A stretch of DNA of 64,000 nt from JACIYW01 sp014359745 (GCA_050433985.1 JBNPWE010000005.1:133233-197232); one strand, 5' to 3'; shown: positions 17,809 through 27,741, numbered from the stretch's first letter. Notes: generated from the sequence alone by a model not told the origin. A program made the numbers and translations.

Positions 17809-17946
17809 TCACATTTGCCGTGCACCTGCCAGTAGGGCAACCATGGCCAGCGACCACCAGATAAAGGGTCGCCCCAGCAATGCAATTCCCAGCAGTGCAA
17901 ACATGGTCAGGATGATCCCGGCCCAGCCCCCCGGGGGCGCGCACAC
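17809..17946 (-). CDS. possible tiny membrane protein
   Basis: A very short frame with a highly hydrophobic product, containing FALLGIALLG, a turn, then WWSLAMVALLAG. The GTG at 17946 gives 45 residues and the ATG at 17904 gives 31. It lies between rsmA and the Nudix gene in the same direction. No convincing ribosome site is present, so this may be chance; the hydrophobic pattern is the only support. Confidence 0.25.
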   Translation of the reverse strand: MCAPPGGWAGIILTMFALLGIALLGRPFIWWSLAMVALLAGARQM

Positions 17947-17965
17947 GCGCGCCGGTCAAGGGAAT

Positions 17966-18829
17966 TCATCCGTCTGACGGAAATCCGCGCTCACCGCCAA
18001 GCTGGCGCGCCAGCGCACAAAACCCCTCAAGCGAGACGGTTTCGGCCCGGTCGGTGGGCGTCAGCCCCGCCGCGCGCAGATGCGTCTCGATATCGGGGGC
18101 CAGCCCGCGCAACGCCGATCGCAGCATCTTGCGCCGCTGGTTGAACGCCGCCGCCACTACCCGCGACAGCACCGCCGCATCGGCGGGATAGCGCGGCGCG
18201 TCCAGCCGCGTCAGATGCACGACGGCGGAATGCACCTTGGGCGCGGGCACAAAGGCCTCGGGCGGCAGCGTCAGCACGATGCGCGCATCGCAGCGCCATT
18301 GCGCCAGCAACGCCAGCCGCCCATAGGCCTTGCCGCCCGGCTTTGCCACGATCCTGTCCGCCACCTCGCGCTGAAACATCAGTGTCAGGCTTTCCCAGAA
18401 CGGCGGCCATTCGTCCGGCGTCAGCCAGCGCACCAGCAATTCCGTTCCCACGTTATAGGGCAGGTTGGCCACCACCTTGACCGGCCCGCGCAAATGCGCC
18501 CCCGCGTCAAAGTTCAGCGCGTCGCCCTCGATCACCTCCAGACGCCCCGGACAGGCCCCGGCAATCTCGGCCAGGGCAGGCAGGCAGCGCGGATCCTTTT
18601 CAACCACCACAACCCGCCGCGCCCCCATCGCCAGCAATCCGCGCGTCAGCCCGCCGGGGCCGGGGCCCACCTCAAGCACATCACAGCCACGCAGATCGCC
18701 CGCCGCCCGCGCAATCCGCGCCGTCAGATTGAGGTCCAGCAGAAAATTCTGCCCCAGCCGTTTTTGCGCGACCAGCCCATGCGCGCGGATCACCTCGCTC
18801 AGCGGCGGCAGGGCGTCGATCGCACTCAC
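17966..18829 (-). CDS. rsmA: 16S rRNA (adenine1518-N6/adenine1519-N6)-dimethyltransferase
   Basis: Also called KsgA. It dimethylates two adjacent adenines in the helix 45 loop of 16S rRNA, late in small-subunit assembly. The 287-residue protein shows the family signatures LGQNFLLD, the S-adenosylmethionine loop VLEVGPGPGGLTRGLL, the catalytic NLPYNVGTELL, and QRRKMLRSAL near the C-terminus. It begins with GTG at 18829, and this codon overlaps the pdxA stop by four bases (GTGA). This indicates translational coupling in the lptF-lptG-lptD-surA-pdxA-rsmA block. Confidence 0.95.
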   Translation of the reverse strand: MSAIDALPPLSEVIRAHGLVAQKRLGQNFLLDLNLTARIARAAGDLRGCDVLEVGPGPGGLTRGLLAMGARRVVVVEKDPRCLPALAEIAGACPGRLEVIEGDALNFDAGAHLRGPVKVVANLPYNVGTELLVRWLTPDEWPPFWESLTLMFQREVADRIVAKPGGKAYGRLALLAQWRCDARIVLTLPPEAFVPAPKVHSAVVHLTRLDAPRYPADAAVLSRVVAAAFNQRRKMLRSALRGLAPDIETHLRAAGLTPTDRAETVSLEGFCALARQLGGERGFPSDG

Positions 18830-19851
18830 TGACCCTGGCCATTCATCTTGGCGAAAATACTCCCGCCGGAGGCGTCCGCACCCGCCCGCAGGCGCGCCAT
18901 CCGGTCGGCCAGCCGCAGCGCCGCAATCAATGAGGCCGCATTCGCCACCCCGCGCCCGGCAATGTCGAACGCGGTGCCATGGTCGGGCGAGGTGCGCACG
19001 AAGGGCAGGCCCAGCGTCACATTCACCCCGCCGTCGAAATCCAGCGTCTTGATCGGGATCAGCGCCTGGTCGTGATACATGCAGATCGCCACATCATAGC
19101 GTGCCCGCGCCGCCGGGTGAAACATCGTATCTGCCGACAGCGGCCCCGCGATATCCATCCCCTCGGTGCGCAGCGCATCCAGAACCGGGGCGATCAGGGT
19201 GATTTCCTCGGTCCCCATCGCCCCACCTTCGCCGCCGTGCGGATTAAGCCCGGCCACCGCCAGGCGCGGCGCCGCAAGCCCGAAATCGCGCCGCAGCCCC
19301 GCATCGGTGATCCGGATGGTATCGCGCAGCAGGTCCGCCGTCAGCGCGCCGGGCACATCGGCAAGCGCGATATGGATCGTCACCGGCACCACCCGCAACA
19401 GATCCGAGGCCAGCATCATCACCACCCGGTCCACACCGGCCAGCGCCGCCAGATATTCGGTGTGGCCCGGATAGGCAAAGCCCGCGCCGTCCTTCACCGC
19501 CTTCTTGTGGATCGGGTTGGTCACCAACCCCGACGCATGCCCGCCCTGCACCAGATCGACACCGCGCGCGATCGCGGAAATCACCCCGGCGGCATTGGCG
19601 GGATCGGCCCGGCCGGGCGTTGCCGCGCCCGCAAACCGGTGTGCCAGCACCGGCAGGGCGCGCGCGCTGACCCCTGCCGCCTGACCGGGCGCATCGATCA
19701 CCTCGAACACCGCCCCTTGGGGCAGGTGGCGCGGGTCGCCGATCAGAAAGAACGGCAGATCCGCCCCCAGCGCCTGCCACGCCTTGACCGCGATTTCGGG
19801 GCCGATGCCCGCAGGTTCCCCGCAGGTCAGCGCCAGGGTGCGCGCGGTCAT
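18826..19851 (-). CDS. pdxA: 4-hydroxythreonine-4-phosphate dehydrogenase
   Basis: NAD-dependent enzyme of pyridoxal 5'-phosphate synthesis (DXP-dependent route). The 341-residue protein starts with TCGEPAGIGPEI, contains the metal/substrate histidines in VTNPIHKKA and YPGHTEYLA, and has MYHDQALIPIKTL and FVRTSPDHGTAFD near the end. All are hallmarks of PdxA. Its ATG overlaps the surA stop by four bases (ATGA) and its stop overlaps the rsmA start, so it is translated within this operon. Confidence 0.95.
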   Translation of the reverse strand: MTARTLALTCGEPAGIGPEIAVKAWQALGADLPFFLIGDPRHLPQGAVFEVIDAPGQAAGVSARALPVLAHRFAGAATPGRADPANAAGVISAIARGVDLVQGGHASGLVTNPIHKKAVKDGAGFAYPGHTEYLAALAGVDRVVMMLASDLLRVVPVTIHIALADVPGALTADLLRDTIRITDAGLRRDFGLAAPRLAVAGLNPHGGEGGAMGTEEITLIAPVLDALRTEGMDIAGPLSADTMFHPAARARYDVAICMYHDQALIPIKTLDFDGGVNVTLGLPFVRTSPDHGTAFDIAGRGVANAASLIAALRLADRMARLRAGADASGGSIFAKMNGQGQ

Positions 19852-21092
19852 GGAAAGCGGATGAAGGCGTCGGCGCGCAGTTCCTGCAAGAAGCCATCCG
19901 CAAAGGAATTCAGCCGCTGGTTGGTCAGCCGTTGGCGCACCTGATCGCGCGACGGGCTTTCCTCCTGTTGTGCCGTGCGCCCGCACAGCATCAGGAACAC
20001 CCGCGAGGATCCGTTGACCAAGCGGGTCGATACCTCGTTTTCATCAAGCTTGGCCAGTTCGGTGGCGATATCCTTGGGCACCTCGTCGATGGGGTGGGTT
20101 TCGATCTGCAAACGTTCCTCGGGCAGGCCCTTGGCGACACCATAAAGATCGTCGCAGGTGTCCACCCTGGCGCGCAGCTTGTCGGCGGCCTCGATCCTGG
20201 CGTCGGGCATGAAGAACCGCGCGTATTCCACGCTGACATTCTGCGCGGCGGGGTTTTCCAGCACCTCGATCGCGCGCAACTGAAACAGCAACAGCGCGTT
20301 GGGGATCGAAAGCGGCTCGGTGACCTGGCCGGGCGACAGGGCAAGGATCTGGCTGGCGAAAGCCTCGGGCAGGTTGGTCAGCGGCAACCAGTCAAGCTTG
20401 CCGCCGTTTTCGCGGGTCGGGGAAACCGATGCCTGCCGCGCGGCTTCGGAAAATTCCTCGATGCTGCGGATCTTGCTGATCCGTTCGGCGATGGGGCGGG
20501 TGCGGTCTATATATTCGTCGGTTGCGGGCAGGATGATTTCCGACAAAAGCACCCGCACCGCCCCGCTTTGCGAGGAAAGCGCCAGTGCCCGATCCACCTC
20601 GGCGTCAGACACCTGCGCGCGCGATCCGAACCGCACGCGGATCACCTCGCGCCAGACCATGCCGGCCTTGACGAAATCGCGGAAGGTTTCGCGCGAAACG
20701 CCCTGTTCGGCCATGCGCGCCACGAACGCATCGACGGTTTCGTTGTTGCGCGCGGCGAATTCGGCCATTCCCCCCTGCAAACCGGCCTCGGTGACCTTGA
20801 TGCCCTGGGCCGTACCCTGGTCCAGGCGCAGGCGGTCTTCGATCAATTGGTCGATCGCCATGGCGGTCAGATCGCCGGGCGAGTTGAACGCCTTGAGCAT
20901 CGCGGCGCGCTGCTCTACCTCGTAATTGGTCACGACGCTGTTGTTGATCATCACGCGCGGGGCAAACAGCCCCCCTTCGGCCGCCGAAACGGCCGAAAGC
21001 GGCAGCAACGTCAACGCAAGGCCGATGCCAAGCATCCGCAGGCTGGGAAGGATCAGGCTGGCAAGGATGGTGTGGGGCATCACAGGTTTCAT
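19848..21092 (-). CDS. surA: periplasmic chaperone/peptidyl-prolyl isomerase SurA
   Basis: A 414-residue periplasmic protein that escorts outer-membrane proteins to the BAM complex. It has a signal peptide (hydrophobic run ending ALTLLPLSAVSA|AE), the SurA N-terminal domain (VMINNSVVTNYEVEQRAAML, then AIDQLIEDRLRL), and a single rotamase-type domain around residues 190-300 that looks divergent. The ATG at 21092 is chosen because the signal peptide starts there, although the ribosome site is weak. The position between lptD and pdxA is the usual one for surA. Confidence 0.9.
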   Translation of the reverse strand: MKPVMPHTILASLILPSLRMLGIGLALTLLPLSAVSAAEGGLFAPRVMINNSVVTNYEVEQRAAMLKAFNSPGDLTAMAIDQLIEDRLRLDQGTAQGIKVTEAGLQGGMAEFAARNNETVDAFVARMAEQGVSRETFRDFVKAGMVWREVIRVRFGSRAQVSDAEVDRALALSSQSGAVRVLLSEIILPATDEYIDRTRPIAERISKIRSIEEFSEAARQASVSPTRENGGKLDWLPLTNLPEAFASQILALSPGQVTEPLSIPNALLLFQLRAIEVLENPAAQNVSVEYARFFMPDARIEAADKLRARVDTCDDLYGVAKGLPEERLQIETHPIDEVPKDIATELAKLDENEVSTRLVNGSSRVFLMLCGRTAQQEESPSRDQVRQRLTNQRLNSFADGFLQELRADAFIRFP

Positions 21093-21204
21093 CAGGTGGG
21101 TCCGTTCAGGTCTGTGTCGTTGGTTGGTCTTCGGGGCGGCCATCCCCTGCCGCAAAAGGCCACAGAAAAAGGCGACAGTCAAAGGCCACAGTCAAAGGTC
21201 ACTG

Positions 21205-23349
21205 TCAAAGGCCACAGCGCGATGGGCCGGGGGCGCGGTCGCTGCCGCCAAATCCGGCCAGCGATACCGAAATCGCGAAGTCGGTCGTCGGCCTGACATT
21301 ATCCGAGGACGTGAACCGACGCGAGAGGGAAAGGTCAACCGTGGTGCAATCGTTGCGAAACTGTATGCCGACCCCGGCTCTTGTGGCTTCATCGGCCGAA
21401 AAATCATAGCGCCCCGTGGCCTTGCCCGTCCAGGTATCCGTAAAGCGATAGGCCGCATCGATGGCAAGTTCGCTGCTGCGGTCAAGGCGGTTTTCCGCCC
21501 GGTCGCGGCTGAGATAGACAAAGGTGGTCGCCAGATCGACGCGCCGACCCCGCCAGTCCAGCCGCAATTCGTTCATCGCCAGCGACAAGGTGTCATCCAG
21601 CAGGGTGCGGTTGATCAGCGACAGGCCATCCTGCCCCTCGAACCGGACGGCGGCCAGCCAGTCCGACTGGCTGCCCGACAGGCCCGAGGCATTTGAAAAC
21701 TGCGATTTCTGGGTAAAACGGAACACGCGGCCCACGGTCGTGCCTATCGACCAGCCCGCCGGATCGCGCCGGGTCCAGCCGATGCCGACATTGCTGCGCA
21801 GGCCGTCTTCGCGACGATCCACACCGGGATAGCGGGTAAGATCGAACAGGTTGCCCTCGTCGAATTCCACCAGTTCGCTGTCTTCGTTGGGCACCTTGCC
21901 GTTGTTGGCCTCGGACCAGACAAGTTGCGCCACGGGTTCGATCACATGCGCAACGCCGGTCGCGGTGGTCTTGACAAACGGCCAGCGCAATTCGACGGCG
22001 GCGGCGGGGGTGATGCGGTTCACGCTGTGACCAAGGGTGTCGTCATCCTCGATCTGGTAATGTTCGGTCGACAGATCGCCCAGAAGCCCGGCCAGCATGC
22101 CGTTTGGCAAGGTCCAGTTGCGCCGCCAGTTCAGGCCGGTGGTCAGGCGCCCCACATCGCGCCCGTCCACGACGGAATCGGCATCGGGCCCGTCAAAGCC
22201 AATGCTTGAGGGGCGTCGCAGGCCCAGCGCCTGGATGCGGAATTTCGCCTGCCCGCCGATCAAGGCCGGATCAAAGCGGTTTTCCCAAGATATGTCTGCC
22301 ACCTGACGGGGCAGGGTGTCATTGTCTTCGCCCGCGCGCAGGGAATAGTAATGCAGCGCTTCGGCGTTGAAATACCGGTTGCGGCTGGTCCTGCTCAGCC
22401 CGATGCGCGATTCCAGGCGGTCATTGTCGGAAATGTCGTAATCCAGCAGGAAGGCGTCATCCGACACCGCCTCGATGTTGAAATCGAGCACGAAGTCGTT
22501 CTTCAGCCGGAACCGCCCCGCGCCAAAGACATAGCCGCGCGTGGTGTTCGGGTTAAGATCGTCGCGCGCCAGGGCGCCGTTGAATTCCATCTCGCCGTTT
22601 CTGAACGCCTGCCTATAGCGCAGTTCGACCGCCGTCGCGATGCCGGTGGTCACATAAGGGGTGATGGTGATGTCCTTGTCATCGCCGATCGGGATGAAAT
22701 ACGGCAGCTTGATGCCGGTGCCCAGAAGGCTGGTGGATTTGATCACCGGGATCAGAAAGCCCGGCGCGCGTTTCAGGGTGGGGTCGGGCATGCGCAGGCG
22801 CGGCAGATAGGCCACCGGCACGCCCGCCACGCGAAATTGCGCGTTGTCGAAATACAAAAGCCGCTTTTCCTGATCGTGGACCACCCGTGTCGAACGGATT
22901 TCCCAAAGCGGCGTCGGGTTGGCCTCGCAGATCTTGCACGACGAGGAAACGACCTTGTCAAGCTGGGTATACCGCCCTTCGACGCGGGTGATCCGATTGG
23001 CGGCAAGCTGCAACTGCCGGTTCAGAACCAGGCGCGCGCCGTTCACGATACCGTCGCGCAGATCCGGCGCCAGATTGGCGGTGTCGCCCAGCATGGTCAC
23101 ATTAGACCCGTCGGTCAGCACGATCGGGCCGGTGATATCCAGCCGGTCGCCCCGTTGATCATAGATGATCCGCGTGGCTTGCAGGCGCATGCCCTGATGC
23201 AGCACCTCTACATTGCCACTCGCGATCAGGCGGCTGTTGCCATCCACGCGCACGCGGTCGGCGATCAGCGTCGCAAAATCCTGCGCCCGCGCCGGGGCTG
23301 ACAGGATCAGTGCCATCATGATCAGCCCGACAAGATGTCTGAGGGCCAT
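21205..23349 (-). CDS. lptD: LPS-assembly protein LptD
   Basis: The outer-membrane beta-barrel that, with LptE, inserts lipopolysaccharide into the outer leaflet. The 714-residue protein has a signal peptide (ending SAPARA|QD), an N-terminal OstA/LptA-like domain (VDGNSRLIASGNVEV), and the LptD middle region (SSCKICEANPTPLWEIRS, YFDNAQFRVAGVPVAYLPRLRMPDP). A long C-terminal barrel follows with alternating aromatic/polar strands. The Cys pair in CKIC is the usual N-terminal disulfide site. The ATG at 23349 shares its A with the lptG stop (TGATG). Confidence 0.95.
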   Translation of the reverse strand: MALRHLVGLIMMALILSAPARAQDFATLIADRVRVDGNSRLIASGNVEVLHQGMRLQATRIIYDQRGDRLDITGPIVLTDGSNVTMLGDTANLAPDLRDGIVNGARLVLNRQLQLAANRITRVEGRYTQLDKVVSSSCKICEANPTPLWEIRSTRVVHDQEKRLLYFDNAQFRVAGVPVAYLPRLRMPDPTLKRAPGFLIPVIKSTSLLGTGIKLPYFIPIGDDKDITITPYVTTGIATAVELRYRQAFRNGEMEFNGALARDDLNPNTTRGYVFGAGRFRLKNDFVLDFNIEAVSDDAFLLDYDISDNDRLESRIGLSRTSRNRYFNAEALHYYSLRAGEDNDTLPRQVADISWENRFDPALIGGQAKFRIQALGLRRPSSIGFDGPDADSVVDGRDVGRLTTGLNWRRNWTLPNGMLAGLLGDLSTEHYQIEDDDTLGHSVNRITPAAAVELRWPFVKTTATGVAHVIEPVAQLVWSEANNGKVPNEDSELVEFDEGNLFDLTRYPGVDRREDGLRSNVGIGWTRRDPAGWSIGTTVGRVFRFTQKSQFSNASGLSGSQSDWLAAVRFEGQDGLSLINRTLLDDTLSLAMNELRLDWRGRRVDLATTFVYLSRDRAENRLDRSSELAIDAAYRFTDTWTGKATGRYDFSADEATRAGVGIQFRNDCTTVDLSLSRRFTSSDNVRPTTDFAISVSLAGFGGSDRAPGPSRCGL

Positions 23350-24443
23350 CAGCCGTCCTCCAGGTTCAACAACAGGCCAAAGCCCAGAAGCAGGGCCGCC
23401 ACCGGCGGGCTCCATGCCGCAAGGACAACCGAGATCTGCCCGTTCTCGCCCAGCAATTGCGCGAAATTGCGCAAATAGTACACCCCGAATCCGGCCAGCA
23501 TCGCCAGCATCACCATGCGCCCGGTCTGCCCAAGCCGGGTGTGGCGCATGGTAAACCCCGCCCCCAGCAGCACCATCGCCGCCATCATCAGCGGCAAGGC
23601 CAGTTCGCGCTGCAACCAGACCCGGTGCTTGCGCGCCGAAAACCCGGCATCGTTGAGCCGCGCGATGAAATCGGGCAATTCCCAGATCGGGATGGATGAC
23701 GGCGCGCCGAAACTGTTGCGGATACTGTCGCCCGTCAATGTCGAGGGGCGCAAGAGTTCGGGCAGCAGTTGCGCGGTCAGTTCCGGGTTGGGCGCGGTCA
23801 GATCCCACAGCTTGGCGTCGCTCAGCCGCCAGGCGCCGGGTGTCAGAACCGCCTCGGCCGCCGCGATGCGGGTCAGCGGCGCGCCCGCGGCGCTGAAGAT
23901 CACAAAGCTTACGTCATATAACCGGGTGCCATCGGGGTTGGTGCGGGTGCCGCGGATCACCGTTTGTTCCTGCCCGCCCCCGTCGCGCAGCCACAGCCCC
24001 TCGGCCCCGACCGACAGAATATGCTCGCCGCCCTGCTCGTAGCGGTTCGCGATCGCCTCGTAGCGGCGCGAAGTTCCCGCGACAATGGGGTTGAGCACGG
24101 CCACGGCAAGACTGCCGATCAGAAGCGCCGTGATCAACGGCGCCACCAGCAGCCGCAACGCCGATCGCCCCGCGGCACGCATCACCACCAGTTCGCTGGT
24201 GCGCGCCATGTTCAGAAACAGCGCCACCGTCGCAAGGATCATGATCAGCGGCAGGATCTGATGGATCGTCGTTGGTGCCTTAAGCGCGGCCAGCCCAAGG
24301 GCCTGTTGCAGGCCGACGCCTGCCTCACCGAAGCGGCGCAATTGCTCTACCATGTCGATCAGCAGGATCAGCCCGTAAAATACCGCCAGCACCACCAGAA
24401 AACTCAGCGCGAACCGCCGCGCGATGTAAAAGCTCAACGTCAT
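23349..24443 (-). CDS. lptG: LPS export ABC transporter permease LptG
   Basis: Inner-membrane permease of the LptB2FG machine that pulls LPS from the inner membrane onto the Lpt bridge. The 364-residue protein follows the YjgP/YjgQ pattern: one N-terminal helix (YIARRFALSFLVVLAVFYGLI), helices to about residue 110, a periplasmic beta-jellyroll domain, and three C-terminal helices. MARTSELVVMRAAG is the cytoplasmic coupling region. The start at 24443 overlaps the lptF stop by four bases. Assignment as LptG rather than LptF rests on order and on direct coupling to lptD. Confidence 0.92.
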   Translation of the reverse strand: MTLSFYIARRFALSFLVVLAVFYGLILLIDMVEQLRRFGEAGVGLQQALGLAALKAPTTIHQILPLIMILATVALFLNMARTSELVVMRAAGRSALRLLVAPLITALLIGSLAVAVLNPIVAGTSRRYEAIANRYEQGGEHILSVGAEGLWLRDGGGQEQTVIRGTRTNPDGTRLYDVSFVIFSAAGAPLTRIAAAEAVLTPGAWRLSDAKLWDLTAPNPELTAQLLPELLRPSTLTGDSIRNSFGAPSSIPIWELPDFIARLNDAGFSARKHRVWLQRELALPLMMAAMVLLGAGFTMRHTRLGQTGRMVMLAMLAGFGVYYLRNFAQLLGENGQISVVLAAWSPPVAALLLGFGLLLNLEDG

Positions 24444-25576
24444 GCGGTCACGGACCTGCTCTCGGGGGTGCCCCTGGGCACGCGCCGGGGCCGCCCGGAA
24501 AGCCAAAGCATGCCAAAGGCCAGCACACTTCCGGCAAGCGGCGCAAGATAGGTCAGCGGCACCATCGCCACATCGGCCATCGCCAGCGGGGTCACGGAAT
24601 TGTTGAGCATTTCAATTGCCACCAGCAGCAGCGTGGCCGCAAATATCTGGCGCGACACGCCAAAACGGCTGAACCCGCCAAGGATCAGCGTGGAAAAGCC
24701 GATCAGCGCCGTGCTCAGCGCCAGCAACGGCTGGGCGATGCGGTCATGCGCCTCGTAAAGAAGGGCGGCGCGCGCGCGGTTGGTGCTGGCCTGGGTCTGG
24801 GGGGTCGCCGCCATCAGCGTGGCGGTGGACAAGCTGCGGATATCGCCGCCCACCTGCAAGGCGGCGGGCGCAAGGCCGCTGATGTCATAGGCGAAATCGG
24901 AAAATCCGGTGGTCGACAACCGCCGCCCCGACAGCGTCAGCGTTTGCGCCATGCCGTCGATCATGACCAGCCGCGGCCCGGTGTCGGATTTCACCAGCAG
25001 CGCCCGGCGCGCGGTATAAGTGGTTCGGGTGCCGCCCGAACGGGCATCCACAAGCATCAGGTTGCGCAATTCGCCCTCGGGGGTGATTTCGTCGATGAAC
25101 AGGGTCATGCCATCGGCGGGATGCAGGAACTGCCCCTCGATCAGGAAACGGGCGGTGATGTTCTCGGCGATCTCGGCGCTGCGCCGGGCCAGTTCCGCGC
25201 GACTTGCCGGAACCAGCCAATGCGTCAGAACCGACAGCAACAGCGCCACCACAACCCCGAACACAACCACCGGCCGCGCCAGCCGGAACCCCGAAAACCC
25301 GGTGGCCTGCATCACCAGCAGCTCGCTGTCGGTGGTCAGCCGGTTGGTGACATAGACCGCGGCGACAAAGCTTGAAACGGGCATGACCAGCCGGATCACG
25401 TTGGGCAGGGTCAGCGCGGTGAATTCCAGAAACACGGTCGCGGTCTGGCCGTCGCTGATCAGCCGGTCAAACAGCGATACGGCGCGGTTGATCCAGTAGA
25501 CGGAGACCAGAACCAACGAGAAAAAACCGAACATCATCAAAAGTTGCGACAGCATGTATCTGTCGAATCTTGACAC
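24440..25576 (-). CDS. lptF: LPS export ABC transporter permease LptF
   Basis: Partner permease of LptG in the inner membrane. The 378-residue protein has the same layout: an N-terminal helix (MLSQLLMMFGFFSLVLVSVYWI), LTTDSELLVMQATGFSG as the coupling region, a periplasmic domain, and C-terminal helices. The start is a GTG at 25576 (protein begins M/VSRFDRYML) with AAGGAG seven bases upstream; a longer frame upstream is not supported. It is the first gene of the block running to rsmA and is divergent from pepA, a common alphaproteobacterial arrangement. Confidence 0.92.
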   Translation of the reverse strand: MSRFDRYMLSQLLMMFGFFSLVLVSVYWINRAVSLFDRLISDGQTATVFLEFTALTLPNVIRLVMPVSSFVAAVYVTNRLTTDSELLVMQATGFSGFRLARPVVVFGVVVALLLSVLTHWLVPASRAELARRSAEIAENITARFLIEGQFLHPADGMTLFIDEITPEGELRNLMLVDARSGGTRTTYTARRALLVKSDTGPRLVMIDGMAQTLTLSGRRLSTTGFSDFAYDISGLAPAALQVGGDIRSLSTATLMAATPQTQASTNRARAALLYEAHDRIAQPLLALSTALIGFSTLILGGFSRFGVSRQIFAATLLLVAIEMLNNSVTPLAMADVAMVPLTYLAPLAGSVLAFGMLWLSGRPRRVPRGTPESRSVTA

Positions 25577-25700
25577 CGCGCGCTCCTTGAAAATCCTGAT
25601 CTGGTGGCAGCCTAACGGAATTGGGCAATGGGGAAAACTGCTATCTGGCAAATGACCGGGGCACGGGTTAGGGTGCCACGGCCCAACCCAGGAGACTGAG

Positions 25701-27170
25701 ATGACACTTCCCGCCGCAATCGATTTTCGCGAAACCGACCTTGATGCCATCGCAGCGTTTCCCGGTCGGGTGGTGGTGTTCGCGGTCCCCACCGGCGGGC
25801 TCGACTCGGCGGCGCGCCGGGTGAACCGGCTGACACGGGGCGCGCTGCAACGGCTGGTCGCCAGCCCCGAATTCGAAAAACTGGCCGATGGCGAGGCCCG
25901 CGATATGGCGTTTCCGGCAGGCATGGCCGCCGAGGCGGTTCAGGTGGTGCGCCTTGGGCGCCGCGCGGCCCCCGCGCTTGCGCGCAAGGCCGGCGCGGCC
26001 ATCGCCGCCGCGCGCGGCGATGCATCGCTGCTGGTGCTGGCCCAGGCCATCGGGCGCCACGCCGATCTGGCGTTCGGCGTGGCGCTGCGCGATTACGCCT
26101 TCACCGCCCACAAGACCGAAGAACGGCCCAGCCCCGGCACGCTGACCGTCATGGTCCCCAACCCCGAAGAGATCGCGGCGCAGGCCGCGCCCATGGCCGC
26201 GCTGGCGGAAGGCGTGTTCTTTACCCGCGATCTGGTCAATGAGCCCGCGAATATCCTGACCACGCTTGAATTCACCGCGCGACTGGCCGCCATGCAGGAT
26301 CTTGGTCTTGAGGTCGAGATCCTGGAAGAGCCGGATCTGGAACGTCTGGGAATGCGCACGCTTCTGGCGGTGGGGCAGGGATCGGCAAGCCCCAGCCGCG
26401 TTGTGGTCATGCACTGGCGCGGTGGCGAAAAGGATGCGCCGCCCTTCGCGCTGATCGGCAAGGGCGTGGTCTTTGACACCGGCGGCATCTCGATGAAACC
26501 GCCCGCGGGCATGGAAGACATGACCATGGACATGGGCGGCGCCGCGACGGTTGCGGGGGTGATGCGCGGCCTTGCCCTGCGCAAGGCGCGCGCGAATGTG
26601 GTGGGCCTTGTCGGCATTGTGGAAAACATGCCCGACGGCAAGGCGATGCGCCCCGGCGATGTGATCCGGTCGATGAAGGGCGACACCGTCGAGGTGATCA
26701 ACACCGACGCCGAGGGCCGCCTGGTTCTGGCCGATCTGCTGTGGTACGCGCAGGAAAAATTCGCCCCCCGCGGCATGATCAACCTTGCCACGCTGACCGG
26801 CGCGATCATCATCGCGCTTGGCCATGAAAAGGCCGGGGTATTTTCCAACAACGACGCGCTGGCCACCGCGTTTCTCAAGGCCGCCGAGGCCGAGAATGAG
26901 GGCGCATGGCGCATGCCGCTGGCACCCGCCTATGACAAGCTGCTGAAATCGCGCATCGCCGACATGAAGAACGTCGGCGGTCGCGAAGCCGGGTCGATCA
27001 CCGCCGCGCAGTTCCTGCAACGGTTCGTCAAACCCGAAACCCCCTGGGTTCATCTCGATATCGCGGGCACCGCATTGGTCAAGGCCGACACCGATCTTGC
27101 GCCCAAAGGCGCCACCGGCTGGGGCGTGCGCGCCCTTGACCGGCTGATACGCGACATGATCGAGGGCTGA
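25701..27170 (+). CDS. pepA: leucyl aminopeptidase (M17 family)
   Basis: A 489-residue cytosolic hexameric zinc/manganese aminopeptidase. The catalytic C-terminal domain carries GKGVVFDTGGISMKP, the metal-binding signature NTDAEGRLVL, and ATLTGAIIIALG; the lysine in LIGKG is also present. The N-terminal domain is the less conserved macro-like domain. AGGAGA lies just before the ATG. The promoter region is shared with the divergent lptF gene, and holC follows about 100 bases downstream. Confidence 0.95.
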   Translation: MTLPAAIDFRETDLDAIAAFPGRVVVFAVPTGGLDSAARRVNRLTRGALQRLVASPEFEKLADGEARDMAFPAGMAAEAVQVVRLGRRAAPALARKAGAAIAAARGDASLLVLAQAIGRHADLAFGVALRDYAFTAHKTEERPSPGTLTVMVPNPEEIAAQAAPMAALAEGVFFTRDLVNEPANILTTLEFTARLAAMQDLGLEVEILEEPDLERLGMRTLLAVGQGSASPSRVVVMHWRGGEKDAPPFALIGKGVVFDTGGISMKPPAGMEDMTMDMGGAATVAGVMRGLALRKARANVVGLVGIVENMPDGKAMRPGDVIRSMKGDTVEVINTDAEGRLVLADLLWYAQEKFAPRGMINLATLTGAIIIALGHEKAGVFSNNDALATAFLKAAEAENEGAWRMPLAPAYDKLLKSRIADMKNVGGREAGSITAAQFLQRFVKPETPWVHLDIAGTALVKADTDLAPKGATGWGVRALDRLIRDMIEG

Positions 27171-27273
27171 GCGATCCCGGTCGCCCGGCCCAAATACCCC
27201 GGCCCAAATACCCCCGCCCAAGGCCCCCGCGCCCGCCGCAGGCCCGGCGGCGGGGCACCAGATCGGAGGCCCC

Positions 27274-27741
27274 GTGTCCGACGTCTATTTCTACCACCTG
27301 ACACGATCGGCCCTTGACGCGGCGCTGCGCCAGTTGCTGGAACGCGCGCTTGGCCGTGGCTGGCGGGTGGTGGTGCGCGGGCAGGATGCGGCGCGGCTGG
27401 ACTGGCTTGACGAAAAGCTCTGGCTTCAGCCCGACGCGGGCTTTCTGCCGCATGGCCGCGCCGGTGGCCCCCATGACGCCGATCAGCCGATCCTGCTGAC
27501 CACCGGGGCATGGATGCCCGACGGGACCGGATGTCTGATGGCCATCGACGGGGCCGATGTCGCCCCCGAAGAGGTGGCGCGCCTGCAACGGGTCTGCATT
27601 TTCTTCGATGGCACCGACAGTGCCGCCGTGGCGCGGGCCCGCGATCAGTGGCGCGGCCTGACCAGGGCCGGAATTGCCGCGCAATACTGGTCGGAGGAAA
27701 GCGGCTCCTGGGTCAAAAAGGCCGAAACCGGGGGCGGCTGA
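27274..27741 (+). CDS. holC: DNA polymerase III chi subunit
   Basis: A 155-residue protein beginning with GTG (GGAGG about 8 bases upstream). It shows the HolC pattern: VYFYHLTRSALDAALRQLLE, the RGWRVVVRG block, and LDEKLWLQPDAGFLPHG, which is conserved. The chi subunit links the clamp loader to single-strand DNA-binding protein. The usual partner in this position is pepA, as here. The short spacer before it contains two copies of GGCCCAAATACCCC. Confidence 0.92.
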   Translation: MSDVYFYHLTRSALDAALRQLLERALGRGWRVVVRGQDAARLDWLDEKLWLQPDAGFLPHGRAGGPHDADQPILLTTGAWMPDGTGCLMAIDGADVAPEEVARLQRVCIFFDGTDSAAVARARDQWRGLTRAGIAAQYWSEESGSWVKKAETGGG

